From the NCBI RefSeq assembly GCF_020400605.1, contig NZ_JAINRD010000028.1, positions 57,594 to 121,593 on the forward strand: a DNA stretch of 64,000 nt, given 5' to 3'. The notes below the pieces were generated by a model. It ran no database searches, was not told the DNA's origin, and saw only the letters and a program-made list of their open reading frames with translations. The DNA is from Streptomyces aculeolatus (GTDB lineage Bacteria; Actinomycetota; Actinomycetes; Streptomycetales; Streptomycetaceae). Both the position numbers and the translations under genes were made by a program. Shown here piece by piece: positions 25,079 through 33,125 of this stretch. Numbering within the stretch: position 1 is the first letter of the stretch; each line of letters starts with the position of its first letter.

Positions 25079-26287
25079 ATGACCGGTGAACTGCTCGCGC
25101 GTGCGCGCGAGGTGCTGCGGGCACACCCCGTCGTCGACGGGCACAACGACCTCCCCTGGGCCCTGCGCGAGCAGGTGACGTACGACATCGACCGGCGCGA
25201 CATCGCCGTCGACCAGAGCGCGGCGCTGCACACCGACATCCCGCGGCTGCGCGCCGGCGGGGTGGGGGCGCAGTTCTGGTCCGTGTACGTGAGCACGGAG
25301 CTGGCCGGGGACGCCGCCGTGAGCGCGTGCCTGGAGCAGATCGACGTGGTGCGGCAGCTCGTCGACCGCTATCCCGGGGAGCTGCGGCTCGCCGTGAGCG
25401 CCGACGAGGTGGAGGCCGCGCGGGCCGACGGGCGGATCGCCTCGCTGATGGGGGCCGAGGGCGGGCACTCCATCGCCAACTCGCTCGCCACCCTGCGCGC
25501 CCTGCACCGCCTCGGCGTGCGCTACATGACGCTCACGCACAACGACAACACCGACTGGGCCGACTCCGCGACCGACGGGCCGCGGCACGGCGGGCTCACC
25601 GCCTTCGGCGAGGAGGTGGTCCGCGAGATGAATCGCGTCGGCATGCTCGTCGACCTCTCCCACGTGGCTCCGGCCACCATGCGGCACGCGCTGCGCGTCA
25701 CCGAGGCGCCGGTCGTTTTCTCCCATTCGTCCGCTCGCGCCCTGTGTGACCACCCCCGCAACATTCCTGACGATGTGCTCGAAATGCTCCCGGCCAACGG
25801 TGGTGTGGCGATGGCCACGTTCGTGCCGAAGTTCGTCCTGCCCGCCGCGGTCACGTGGACCGCGGAGGCGGACGAGTACATGCACGCCCGGGGGCTGGAC
25901 CCGTTCGGCGCGGACGACGAAGCGGTCCGCGCGCGGCGTGCGTTCGAGGAGGCGAACCCGCGGCCGCAGGCGACGGCCGCGACCGTGGCGGACCATCTGG
26001 ACCATATGCGCGAAGTGGCGGGAATCGACCATATCGGTATCGGCGGCGACTTCGACGGCACGCCGTTCACCCCCGAGGACCTCGCCGACGTGGCCGGCTA
26101 TCCGCACCTCGTCGCCGAGCTTCTGCACCGCAGTTGGTCGGAAGAAGACCTGGCCAGGCTGTTGTGGGGCAATGCGCTGCGGGTGTTGCGCGACGCCGAG
26201 GCGATCGCGCGCGAAGTGGCCGCTCGGCGCGGCCCGTCGATCGCCACCATCGAACAGCTCGACGGCCCCGCGAAACCTCAGGAGTGA
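25079..26287 (+). CDS. Membrane dipeptidase family (M19) hydrolase
   Basis: 402 residues, the expected size. It hydrolyses dipeptides with a C-terminal free residue, sometimes including D-amino-acid dipeptides, at a two-zinc site. Ligands: the HxD motif in VDGHNDLPWA, Glu in LMGAEGGHSI, His in VDLSHVAP and VVFSHSSAR, and Asp in GIGGDFDG. No signal peptide is seen, so it is probably cytosolic. ATG 25079 has AGGAGG 7 bases upstream. It may recycle wall or nutrient dipeptides, given the wall-hydrolase gene that follows. Confidence 0.92.
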   Translation: MTGELLARAREVLRAHPVVDGHNDLPWALREQVTYDIDRRDIAVDQSAALHTDIPRLRAGGVGAQFWSVYVSTELAGDAAVSACLEQIDVVRQLVDRYPGELRLAVSADEVEAARADGRIASLMGAEGGHSIANSLATLRALHRLGVRYMTLTHNDNTDWADSATDGPRHGGLTAFGEEVVREMNRVGMLVDLSHVAPATMRHALRVTEAPVVFSHSSARALCDHPRNIPDDVLEMLPANGGVAMATFVPKFVLPAAVTWTAEADEYMHARGLDPFGADDEAVRARRAFEEANPRPQATAATVADHLDHMREVAGIDHIGIGGDFDGTPFTPEDLADVAGYPHLVAELLHRSWSEEDLARLLWGNALRVLRDAEAIAREVAARRGPSIATIEQLDGPAKPQE

Positions 26288-26290
26288 GCA

Positions 26291-26308
26291 GAGTGACATA
26301 AGTCACTC
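26291..26308. repeat. Short inverted repeat GAGTGAC-N4-GTCACTC
   Basis: Perfect 7-bp arms around ATAA lie 3 bases after the dipeptidase stop. This could be a weak terminator or the operator of a dimeric regulator acting on the promoter of the riboswitch-wall hydrolase transcript. Confidence 0.4.
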
Positions 26309-26537
26309 ACAGAATTCTCATGTCATGGGGTCATGTGTCCGACTCCTCGGTTATCGACAAGTCTCCACCGGTGGGAGGGAATTGAGGAGGGGTGCCGGAT
26401 GAGGCGAATGTCGGGCTGATTCCGATGTGACGCGGAGAACGGCCTTGGTGACGGTTCACAGCTTGTTCTGTTTTCGGCTGTGTGATTACGGTGCTCGCCG
26501 TGCTCGCGCCACCGATGCGGGTACCTCGTCGCCGTAA

Positions 26538-26706
26538 CGCCGAATCCTGTCGGCGGTGACGGGCAGGCACTTTCAGCTTTCACGGCAGGAGCGGGGGACC
26601 CAGGTAAGTGCCGGACCGTGCGCAAGCGCGGGACGGCTCGGGGTGAAGCCATGCTCCGCATGGCCGGGCATCTCCAGCTCGAACCCGACAGCTCACCTCG
26701 CAGGCG
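26538..26706 (+). promoter_or_regulatory. c-di-AMP (ydaO/yuaA) riboswitch
   Basis: The leader carries the conserved ydaO blocks in order: CGCCGAATC at the 5' edge (26538-26546), GCGGGGGACCCA (26591-26602), GGGGTGAAGCC (26640-26650) and the 3' block CGAACCCGACAGCTCACCTC then GCAGGCG (26680-26706). The ends pair as P1. This class binds cyclic di-AMP and usually shuts off downstream expression, and in actinobacteria it commonly precedes wall-hydrolase and Rpf genes, as here. It ends 18 bases before the chosen start codon. Confidence 0.92.
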
Positions 26707-26724
26707 TCGGAGAGGAGCATGTCC

Positions 26725-27954
26725 ATGTCCGCACGCGGACGTCACCGTCGCCTGGGCCGGATAGCCCGGGGCAGCAGGGCCCTCGTCATCACCGCCGGCA
26801 GCGCCGGCGTCGCCATCCCCCTCATCGCCGGCGGCCACGCCCAGGCCGCCTCCGTCGACACCTGGGACCGCGTTGCCCAGTGCGAGAGCGGCGGCGACTG
26901 GAGCATCAGCACCGGCAACGGCTTCTACGGCGGTCTGCAGTTCGTGCAGAGCACCTGGGAGGGCTACGGCGGCACGCAGTACGCGCCGCGCGCCGACCAG
27001 GCCACCAAGGAGCAGCAGATCGAGATCGCCGAGAAGGTCCTCGCCTCGCAGGGCCCCGGCGCCTGGCCGGTCTGCTCCGTCCAGGCCGGCCTCACCCAGG
27101 GCGGCCCCGCCCCGGACCTCTCCACCGGCGGTGGCGAGGAGGCCCAGCAGGAGAGCGAGCCCGAGGCGCAGACCGAGTCCGAGCAGCCCGCCCAGCAGGA
27201 GCAGGCCGCGAAGGAGGAGGCCCCGAAGCAGGAGCAGGCGCCGGAGAAGAAGTACGAGAAGGCCGGCACCTACACCGTCGTCTCCGGCGACACCCTGTGG
27301 GACATTTCCCGCAAGCACGGCATCGCGGGCGGCTGGCAGACGATCTACGAGGGCAACAAGGACGTCATCGGCGACGACCCGGACCTGATCTTCCCCGGTC
27401 AGAAGTACGACTTCGACGGCGGCGAAGAGGTCACCCTGGAGGAGCCGGAGACCGCCCCGGCCCAGCCGTCCGCCGCCCAGGAGGAGCCCGCGGCCGAGGA
27501 GCCGCAGCAGGAGGAGCAGCCCGCCGAGGCCGCTCCGGCGGGCGGGTTCTCCGCCCCGATCGACGCCGGCCTGTCCACCGCCTACCGGGCCGCGGGCGGC
27601 TCGTGGTCCAGCGGTTACCACACCGGTGTCGACTTCTCCGCCGGCACCGGCACCCCGGTCAAGGCCGTCTCCTCCGGCACCGTCGTCAAGGCCGGCAACG
27701 GCGCCGACGGCGGCGCGTACGGCATCGCCGTCGTGATCAAGCACGACGACGGCCGCTACAGCCAGTACGCCCACCTGTCGTCCACCTCGGTGAGCGTGGG
27801 CCAGAGCGTGGGCGCCGGCGACCAGATCGGCCTGTCCGGCTCCACCGGCAACTCCACCGGGCCGCACCTGCACTTCGAGGTGCGCACCAGCCCGGACTAC
27901 GGTTCTGACGTCGACCCCGTCGCGTACCTGCGCGACAACGGCGTCTCCATCTGA
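26725..27954 (+). CDS. Secreted wall hydrolase: Rpf-like transglycosylase, LysM and M23 peptidase
   Basis: 409 residues. A signal peptide ends near AQA (residue 41). The resuscitation-promoting-factor-type lysozyme fold follows (WDRVAQCESGGDWSISTGNG) with likely catalytic Glu54 and a Cys pair (C53, C115). A Glu/Gln-rich linker leads to a LysM domain (TYTVVSGDTLWDISRKHG) that binds glycan. A second acidic linker leads to an M23 domain with HTGVDF and HLHFEV zinc motifs. One protein could thus cut glycan strands and peptide cross-links. ATG 26725 was preferred: AGGAG lies 7 bases before it but only 1 base before ATG 26719. Confidence 0.93.
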   Translation: MSARGRHRRLGRIARGSRALVITAGSAGVAIPLIAGGHAQAASVDTWDRVAQCESGGDWSISTGNGFYGGLQFVQSTWEGYGGTQYAPRADQATKEQQIEIAEKVLASQGPGAWPVCSVQAGLTQGGPAPDLSTGGGEEAQQESEPEAQTESEQPAQQEQAAKEEAPKQEQAPEKKYEKAGTYTVVSGDTLWDISRKHGIAGGWQTIYEGNKDVIGDDPDLIFPGQKYDFDGGEEVTLEEPETAPAQPSAAQEEPAAEEPQQEEQPAEAAPAGGFSAPIDAGLSTAYRAAGGSWSSGYHTGVDFSAGTGTPVKAVSSGTVVKAGNGADGGAYGIAVVIKHDDGRYSQYAHLSSTSVSVGQSVGAGDQIGLSGSTGNSTGPHLHFEVRTSPDYGSDVDPVAYLRDNGVSI

Positions 27955-27972
27955 GGGTCCCCCGTACGGCGC

Positions 27973-28002
27973 AGCCCCCCGTTTCCGGCGGAACGGGGGG
28001 CT
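27973..28002. terminator. Terminator between the wall hydrolase and UDP-glucose dehydrogenase genes
   Basis: An 11-bp perfect stem (27973-27983 with 27992-28002) and 8-base loop lies between convergent genes; it can serve both. Confidence 0.8.
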
Positions 28003-28028
28003 CTGCCGTGCCCGGCTCCGGCCCCGGG

Positions 28029-29369
28029 CTACGCCGCCGGGCGGCCCATGGCGCGGAACGTCCAGCCCGCGGCGCGCCAGGGCACCGGGTCCAGGGTGTT
28101 GCGGCCGTCGATCAGGTGCGGCCGGGAGACGACCCGTGCCAGCCGCCCGGGGTCGAGCGCGCGGAACTCCGGCCACTCGGTGAGGTGCAGCACGATGTCC
28201 GCGCCGCGCAGCGCGTCCTCCGCCGACTCGGCGTAGCGCAGGGTGGGGAAGACGCGGCGGGCGTTCTCCATGCCCTTGGGGTCGTGGACGGTGACCTGGC
28301 CGCCCTGGAGGTGGATCTGCCCGGCGACGTTGAGCGCGGGGGAGTCGCGCACGTCGTCGGAGTCGGGCTTGAACGCGGCGCCCAGCACGGCGATCCGCCG
28401 GCCCAGGAAGGAGTCGCCGCAGGCTTCGCGGGCGAGTTCGACCATGTGGGCGCGGCGGCGCATGTTGATCGAGTCGACCTCGCGGAGGAACGTCAGCGCC
28501 TGGTCCGCGCCGAGTTCGCCGGCGCGGGCCATGAACGCGCGGATGTCCTTGGGCAGGCAGCCGCCGCCGAAGCCGATGCCGGCGCGCAGGAACTTCTTCC
28601 CGATCCGGTCGTCGTAGCCGATGGCCTCGGCGAGCTTCACGACGTCGCCGCCGGCCGCCTCGCAGATTTCGGCCATGGCGTTGATGAACGAGATCTTCGT
28701 GGCCAGGAAGGCGTTGGCGGCGGTCTTCACCAGCTCGGCGGTGGGGTAGTCGGCGACCACGAACGGCGTACCGGAGTCCAGCGGTGTCGCGTACACGTCC
28801 CGCAGCACCTTCTCGGCGCGCTCGCTCGCCACGCCGACCACGATGCGGTCGGGGCGCAGGGTGTCCTCGACGGCGAAGCCCTCGCGCAGGAACTCCGGGT
28901 TCCACGCCAGCTCCGCCTGCTCGCCGGCCGGGGCCAGCTCGGCCAGCCGGCGCGCGAGCCGGTCCGCGGAGCCCACCGGCACCGTCGACTTGCCGACGAC
29001 CAGGCAGGGACGGTCGAGGTGCGGCGCGAGGGTGTCGATCGCGGCGTCGACGTAGCTCATGTCGCAGGCGTACTCGCCGTGCTTCTGCGGCGTGTTGACG
29101 CAGACGAAGTGCACGTCGCCGAAGGCCGCCGCGTCCGCGTACGAGGTGGTGAAGCGCAGCCTGCCCGACGAGCCCTCGATCCCCGCGACGTGCTTGCGCA
29201 GCAGGTCCTCCAGCCCCGGCTCGTACATTGGCACCCTGCCGGCCGACAGCAGCTCGACCTTCTCCTCGACGACGTCCAGGCCGAGCACCTCGAAGCCCAG
29301 CTCCGCCATCGCGGCGGCGTGCGTGGCACCGAGGTAGCCGGTGCCGATCACAGTGATCCTCAAGGTCAT
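28029..29369 (-). CDS. UDP-glucose/GDP-mannose 6-dehydrogenase family
   Basis: 446 residues. It oxidises UDP-glucose (or GDP-mannose) to the uronic acid with two NAD+. The Rossmann motif VIGTGYLGATHA opens the protein, KSTVPVGSADRL and NPEFLREGFAVEDTLRPDR mark the core, and catalytic Cys271 is in GFGGGCLPKDIRAF. The C-terminal UDP-binding domain is complete. UDP-glucuronate could feed a teichuronic acid or other envelope polymer, which fits the LCP genes that follow. ATG 29369 gives the canonical MTLRITVIG start; an ATG four codons upstream is possible. Confidence 0.93.
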   Translation of the reverse strand: MTLRITVIGTGYLGATHAAAMAELGFEVLGLDVVEEKVELLSAGRVPMYEPGLEDLLRKHVAGIEGSSGRLRFTTSYADAAAFGDVHFVCVNTPQKHGEYACDMSYVDAAIDTLAPHLDRPCLVVGKSTVPVGSADRLARRLAELAPAGEQAELAWNPEFLREGFAVEDTLRPDRIVVGVASERAEKVLRDVYATPLDSGTPFVVADYPTAELVKTAANAFLATKISFINAMAEICEAAGGDVVKLAEAIGYDDRIGKKFLRAGIGFGGGCLPKDIRAFMARAGELGADQALTFLREVDSINMRRRAHMVELAREACGDSFLGRRIAVLGAAFKPDSDDVRDSPALNVAGQIHLQGGQVTVHDPKGMENARRVFPTLRYAESAEDALRGADIVLHLTEWPEFRALDPGRLARVVSRPHLIDGRNTLDPVPWRAAGWTFRAMGRPAA

Positions 29370-29471
29370 GGTGCCGAGCATAACGGCGGGCTGTGACACA
29401 CCCCACCTGCGCAACCATGGGCCCGGGTGCGGAGTCTGACTCATGAACGTGCAGCTAAGGGAGTGGGGATC

Positions 29472-30800
29472 GTGGCGAGGCAGCATCTGGACGGGGCGGG
29501 CAGCGGAACCGACGAGCCCGGCATGCCGCGCGCCCGCGAACCGCAGGCGCCGTACGCGGCGGACGACTCGACGGCGGCGCACGCGGCGTACGTGGACGCG
29601 GCGTTCGCGCCGGACGCGCCGGGGGCGCCGGGCACCCCGGACGCGCCGGGCGCAGGCGCGGACGGCCCGAAGGGAGGCGACGGCGCCGACCCGCCGGCCG
29701 ACCCCGGCGACCCCACTGCTCCCCACGACCCGGGCGACGACCCCGCCGGCGCCCCCTCGCACGCCGCGCCCCGCCGCCGCATGCGCCGCGGCCGCAAGGT
29801 GCTCCTCGGCGCCGTGATCATGCTCGTCGCCGGCGTGCTCATGGCCGCCGGGGGCCTGTGGTGGGCGTACGAGCACTACACCGGCCGCGTCGACCGCATC
29901 CCGAACGCCTTCCCGACGAACGTCCCGGAGAAGCACCAGCCGGCGCCGTCCAAGGGCGGCGAGACGTACCTCCTCATCGGCGTCGACGCCCGCTCCGACC
30001 TCCCGCTCACCGGCGACGGCGCCGGCGAGCACGCCTGGAAGCCGGGCGCGCAGCGCAGCGACACGATGATGCTCGTCCACCTCCCCGAAGGGCGCGACGG
30101 CGGCTACGTCGTCTCCCTGCCCCGCGACTCCTGGGTGGACATCCCCGGCCGCGGCGACGCCAAGCTCAACGCCGCCTTCTCCTACGGCGGCCCCCCGCTG
30201 CTCATCGACACCGTGCAGCGCATGACGAAGGTCAAGATCGACCACCTCGCGGTGATCGACTGGAGCGGCTTCAAGCGGCTCACCGACGCCGTCGGCGGCG
30301 TGGACATCTCCATCGACGAGACCACCCCCCGCCGCAACGGCGGCGGCGAGTGGACGGCCGGCACCCACCACATGGACGGCGAGACCGCCCTGGACTACGT
30401 GCGCGAGCGCCACGGCCTGCCCCGCGGCGACCTCGACCGCACCCAGCGGCAGCAGAACTTCCTGCGCGCCGTCCTCACCGAGACCATGTCCGCGGACAAC
30501 TTCTCCAACCCGCTCAAGGTCAAGCGCCTGCTGGACGCGGTGACCGCGACGGTCAGCGTCGACGACCGGTTCTCCGACGGCGCGATGCGCGACCTGATGT
30601 GGGACATGAAGGGCGTGCGCTCCTCCGACCTGGTGTTCATGAACGCGCCGGTCGCGGGCCTCGACATGATCGACGGCCAGTCGGTGGTGCTGCTGGACGA
30701 CAAGGCCGGCGACCCGCTGTGGGAGGCCATGCGCAACGACACCATGGACCAGTACGTGGAGAAGTACCCGACCGACCGGCTGGGCAGCACCGCACCCTGA
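29472..30800 (+). CDS. LCP-family cell-wall polymer ligase (LCP 1)
   Basis: 442 residues from GTG 29472, with GGAG upstream. Pro/Ala/Asp-rich cytoplasmic tail (1-105), membrane segment near 107-130, then an extracytoplasmic LCP domain. LCP enzymes transfer undecaprenyl-linked polymers such as teichoic acids to peptidoglycan. Active-site landmarks: LIGVDARSDLP, RSDTMMLVHL, SLPRDSWVDIP, the substrate region HLAVIDWSGFKRLTDAVGGVD and DLDRTQRQQNF. It lacks a LytR_C domain. It is divergent from the UDP-glucose dehydrogenase by 102 bases. Confidence 0.92.
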   Translation: MARQHLDGAGSGTDEPGMPRAREPQAPYAADDSTAAHAAYVDAAFAPDAPGAPGTPDAPGAGADGPKGGDGADPPADPGDPTAPHDPGDDPAGAPSHAAPRRRMRRGRKVLLGAVIMLVAGVLMAAGGLWWAYEHYTGRVDRIPNAFPTNVPEKHQPAPSKGGETYLLIGVDARSDLPLTGDGAGEHAWKPGAQRSDTMMLVHLPEGRDGGYVVSLPRDSWVDIPGRGDAKLNAAFSYGGPPLLIDTVQRMTKVKIDHLAVIDWSGFKRLTDAVGGVDISIDETTPRRNGGGEWTAGTHHMDGETALDYVRERHGLPRGDLDRTQRQQNFLRAVLTETMSADNFSNPLKVKRLLDAVTATVSVDDRFSDGAMRDLMWDMKGVRSSDLVFMNAPVAGLDMIDGQSVVLLDDKAGDPLWEAMRNDTMDQYVEKYPTDRLGSTAP

Positions 30801-30897
30801 GCCCCTGTCGCCAACGTCACGTAGGTCCGCCCGCCGCGCACGGCATACCATCGGAACTACTTAACGGTAATTAGCATGCGCGGGAATGGAGAATGCC

Positions 30898-32055
30898 TTG
30901 GCAGGAGCGCCCGAATTCGACCTGTACCGCCCGGCTGAGGAGCACGACATGCTCCGCGACGCCGTACGCTCGCTCGCCGAGGCGAAGATCGAGCCCTTCG
31001 CGGCCGAGGTGGACGAGGAGGCGCGCTTCCCGCAGGAGGCACTGGACGCGCTCGTCACCAACGACCTGCACGCCGTCCACGTCCCCGAGGCGTACGGCGG
31101 CGCGGGCGCGGACGCGCTGGCGACGGTCATCGTCATCGAGGAGATCGCCCGCGTCTGCGCCTCCTCCTCCCTCATCCCGGCGGTCAACAAGCTCGGCTCG
31201 CTGCCCCTGATGCTCTCCGCCTCGGAGGAGCTGAAGGCGAAGTACCTGACGCCGCTGGCGCGCGGCGAGGCGATGTTCTCGTACTGCCTCTCCGAGCCCG
31301 AGGCGGGCTCCGACGCCGCCGGCATGAAGACCCGTGCCGTACGGGACGGCGACTCCTACGTCCTCAACGGCGTCAAGCGCTGGATCACCAACGCGGGCAT
31401 CTCCGAGTACTACACGGTCATGGCCGTCACCGACCCGGAGAAGCGCTCCAAGGGCATCTCCGCCTTCGTCGTCGAGAAGTCCGACGAGGGCGTCTCCTTC
31501 GGCGCCCCGGAGAAGAAGCTCGGCATCAAGGGCTCCCCGACCCGCGAGGTCTACCTCGACAACGTCCGCATCCCCGCGGACCGCATGATCGGCGCCGAGG
31601 GCACGGGCTTCGCCACCGCGATGAAGACCCTCGACCACACCCGCATCACCATCGCCGCCCAGGCCCTGGGCATCGCGCAGGGCGCCCTGGACTACGCAAA
31701 GGGCTACGTCCGCGAACGCAAGCAGTTCGGCAAGCCCGTCGCGGACTTCCAGGGCGTGCAGTTCATGCTCGCCGACATGGCCATGAAGATCGAGGCCGCC
31801 AGGCAGCTGACGTACGCCGCCGCCGCCAAGTCCGAACGCGGGGACGCGGACCTCACCTTCCAGGGCGCGGCGGCCAAGTGCTTCGCCTCCGACACGGCGA
31901 TGGAGGCGACGACGGACGCCGTCCAGCTCCTCGGCGGCTACGGCTACACCCGGGACTACCCGGTGGAGCGCATGATGCGCGACGCCAAGATCACCCAGAT
32001 CTACGAGGGCACCAACCAGGTCCAGCGCATCGTCATGGCCCGCAACCTCCCCTGA
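30898..32055 (+). CDS. Acyl-CoA dehydrogenase
   Basis: 385 residues from TTG 30898, where GGAGAA is well spaced and the protein begins MAGAPEFDLYRP. An ATG four codons upstream is an alternative without a ribosome site. It is an FAD enzyme that forms the alpha-beta double bond of acyl-CoA and reduces electron-transfer flavoprotein. FAD-contact stretches are YCLSEPEAGSDAAGMKT and KRWITNAG. The catalytic Glu370 is in QIYEGTNQVQR, the position used by short/medium-chain enzymes. It appears to stand alone; the substrate is unknown. Confidence 0.93.
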   Translation: MAGAPEFDLYRPAEEHDMLRDAVRSLAEAKIEPFAAEVDEEARFPQEALDALVTNDLHAVHVPEAYGGAGADALATVIVIEEIARVCASSSLIPAVNKLGSLPLMLSASEELKAKYLTPLARGEAMFSYCLSEPEAGSDAAGMKTRAVRDGDSYVLNGVKRWITNAGISEYYTVMAVTDPEKRSKGISAFVVEKSDEGVSFGAPEKKLGIKGSPTREVYLDNVRIPADRMIGAEGTGFATAMKTLDHTRITIAAQALGIAQGALDYAKGYVRERKQFGKPVADFQGVQFMLADMAMKIEAARQLTYAAAAKSERGDADLTFQGAAAKCFASDTAMEATTDAVQLLGGYGYTRDYPVERMMRDAKITQIYEGTNQVQRIVMARNLP

Positions 32056-32069
32056 CACGGGGCGCCCCC

Positions 32070-32093
32070 GACCCCGCCGCGCGCGGCGGGGTC
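32070..32093. terminator. Bidirectional terminator
   Basis: A near-perfect palindrome (arms GACCCCGCCG and CGGCGGGGTC, 10 bp, 4-base loop) lies between convergent genes and overlaps the end of the glycosylase gene by 2 bases. Confidence 0.7.
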
Positions 32094-33030
32094 ACAGGCG
32101 GGCTATGTCCGGGATGGCGGCCTTCGGTTTGCGGCGCGGGGGCATGCGGCCCATCAGGCAGATGTAGCGCGTGGCGCGGTGGCGCTGGCCCTCCGCCTCG
32201 TACGGGGCGAGCAGTTCGAGCATGCGCTCGTCGTCCGCGTCGCGTTCGCGCACCAGCGTGTAGCCCACGATGCGGGGCAGGTGCAGGTCGCCGACCGTGA
32301 CCGCGTCGGCCGCGCCGTTGACGCGCTGCAGGGTCTCCGCCGCCGTCCAGGGGCCGATGCCCGTGATGGCGGTGAGGCGGCGGGTGGCGGCGTCGAGGTC
32401 CATCCCGGCCGCCGCCTGGAGGGCGCGGGCGCGGCGGACGGCCCGTACGATCGCCGCCGCGCGCTTGCCGTCGACGCCCGCGCGGTGCCACTCCCAGGAC
32501 GGGATCATCGCCCAGCCGTGCGCGTCGGGCATCACCCGCATCCGCAGCCCGGCCCCGGCGGGGCCGGGGGCCGCGGTGCCGTAGCGGTGCAGCAGCAGGC
32601 GCCAGGAGCGGTACGCCTCGTCCGTGGTGACCTTCTGCTCCAGCACCGACGGGATCAGCGACTCCAGCACCAGGCCGGTGCGGATCAGCCGCAGGCCGGG
32701 GTGGCGGCGGCGGGCCTCGTGGACGATCCGGTGGCGCGGTGCGAACGGCTCGGGGTCGTCCTCTGCGCCCAGCAGCGCCGGGAGGCCGTCGAGCAGCCAG
32801 TCCGCGCCCGGGCCCCACGCCTCGGCCGCGACCGCGCCGCCCGCCGGGGCGACGCGCAGCGTGCCGGGGCCCGCGGGGGTGCGGCTGGCCCGCCAGATCG
32901 CGCCGTCCGCGACGCGGTACGCCGGGTCGCCGGGGCCGCGCCGCAGGACGCCCAGGGTGCGCCCCAGGTCGTACGCGCCCGGGGGCGCCCAGGTCCGGGT
33001 ACGGACGCGGTCGTCGGGGGCGGCGGGCAT
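32092..33030 (-). CDS. HhH-GPD DNA glycosylase, AlkA-like
   Basis: 312 residues. The helix-hairpin-helix plus Gly/Pro segment ITGIGPWTAAETL is followed by the catalytic Asp in TVGDLHLPR, as in 3-methyladenine DNA glycosylase II. These enzymes remove alkylated bases in base-excision repair. The N-terminal 100 residues form the AlkA-like beta domain. No iron-sulfur Cys cluster is seen, which argues against MutY or Nth. Small differences could indicate a related uracil or hypoxanthine activity. Confidence 0.85.
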   Translation of the reverse strand: MPAAPDDRVRTRTWAPPGAYDLGRTLGVLRRGPGDPAYRVADGAIWRASRTPAGPGTLRVAPAGGAVAAEAWGPGADWLLDGLPALLGAEDDPEPFAPRHRIVHEARRRHPGLRLIRTGLVLESLIPSVLEQKVTTDEAYRSWRLLLHRYGTAAPGPAGAGLRMRVMPDAHGWAMIPSWEWHRAGVDGKRAAAIVRAVRRARALQAAAGMDLDAATRRLTAITGIGPWTAAETLQRVNGAADAVTVGDLHLPRIVGYTLVRERDADDERMLELLAPYEAEGQRHRATRYICLMGRMPPRRKPKAAIPDIARL

Positions 33031-33078
33031 GACGCACGACTCTAGCGCCCGCCACCGACAGCCGCGGAGGCGCCCGTT

Positions 33079-33125
33079 CTCAGCGGCGGCCCTGGTACGA
33101 CCCTCAGCGGCGGCCCTGGTACGAC
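33079..33125 (-). repeat. 24-bp-period tandem duplication spanning a stop codon
   Basis: 23 bases (33079-33101) are repeated exactly at 33103-33125. The duplicated unit contains the last codons and the stop of the amidase gene (YQGRR-stop), so a second copy of YQGRR-stop follows the real end. It looks like a recent slippage duplication. Confidence 0.85.
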
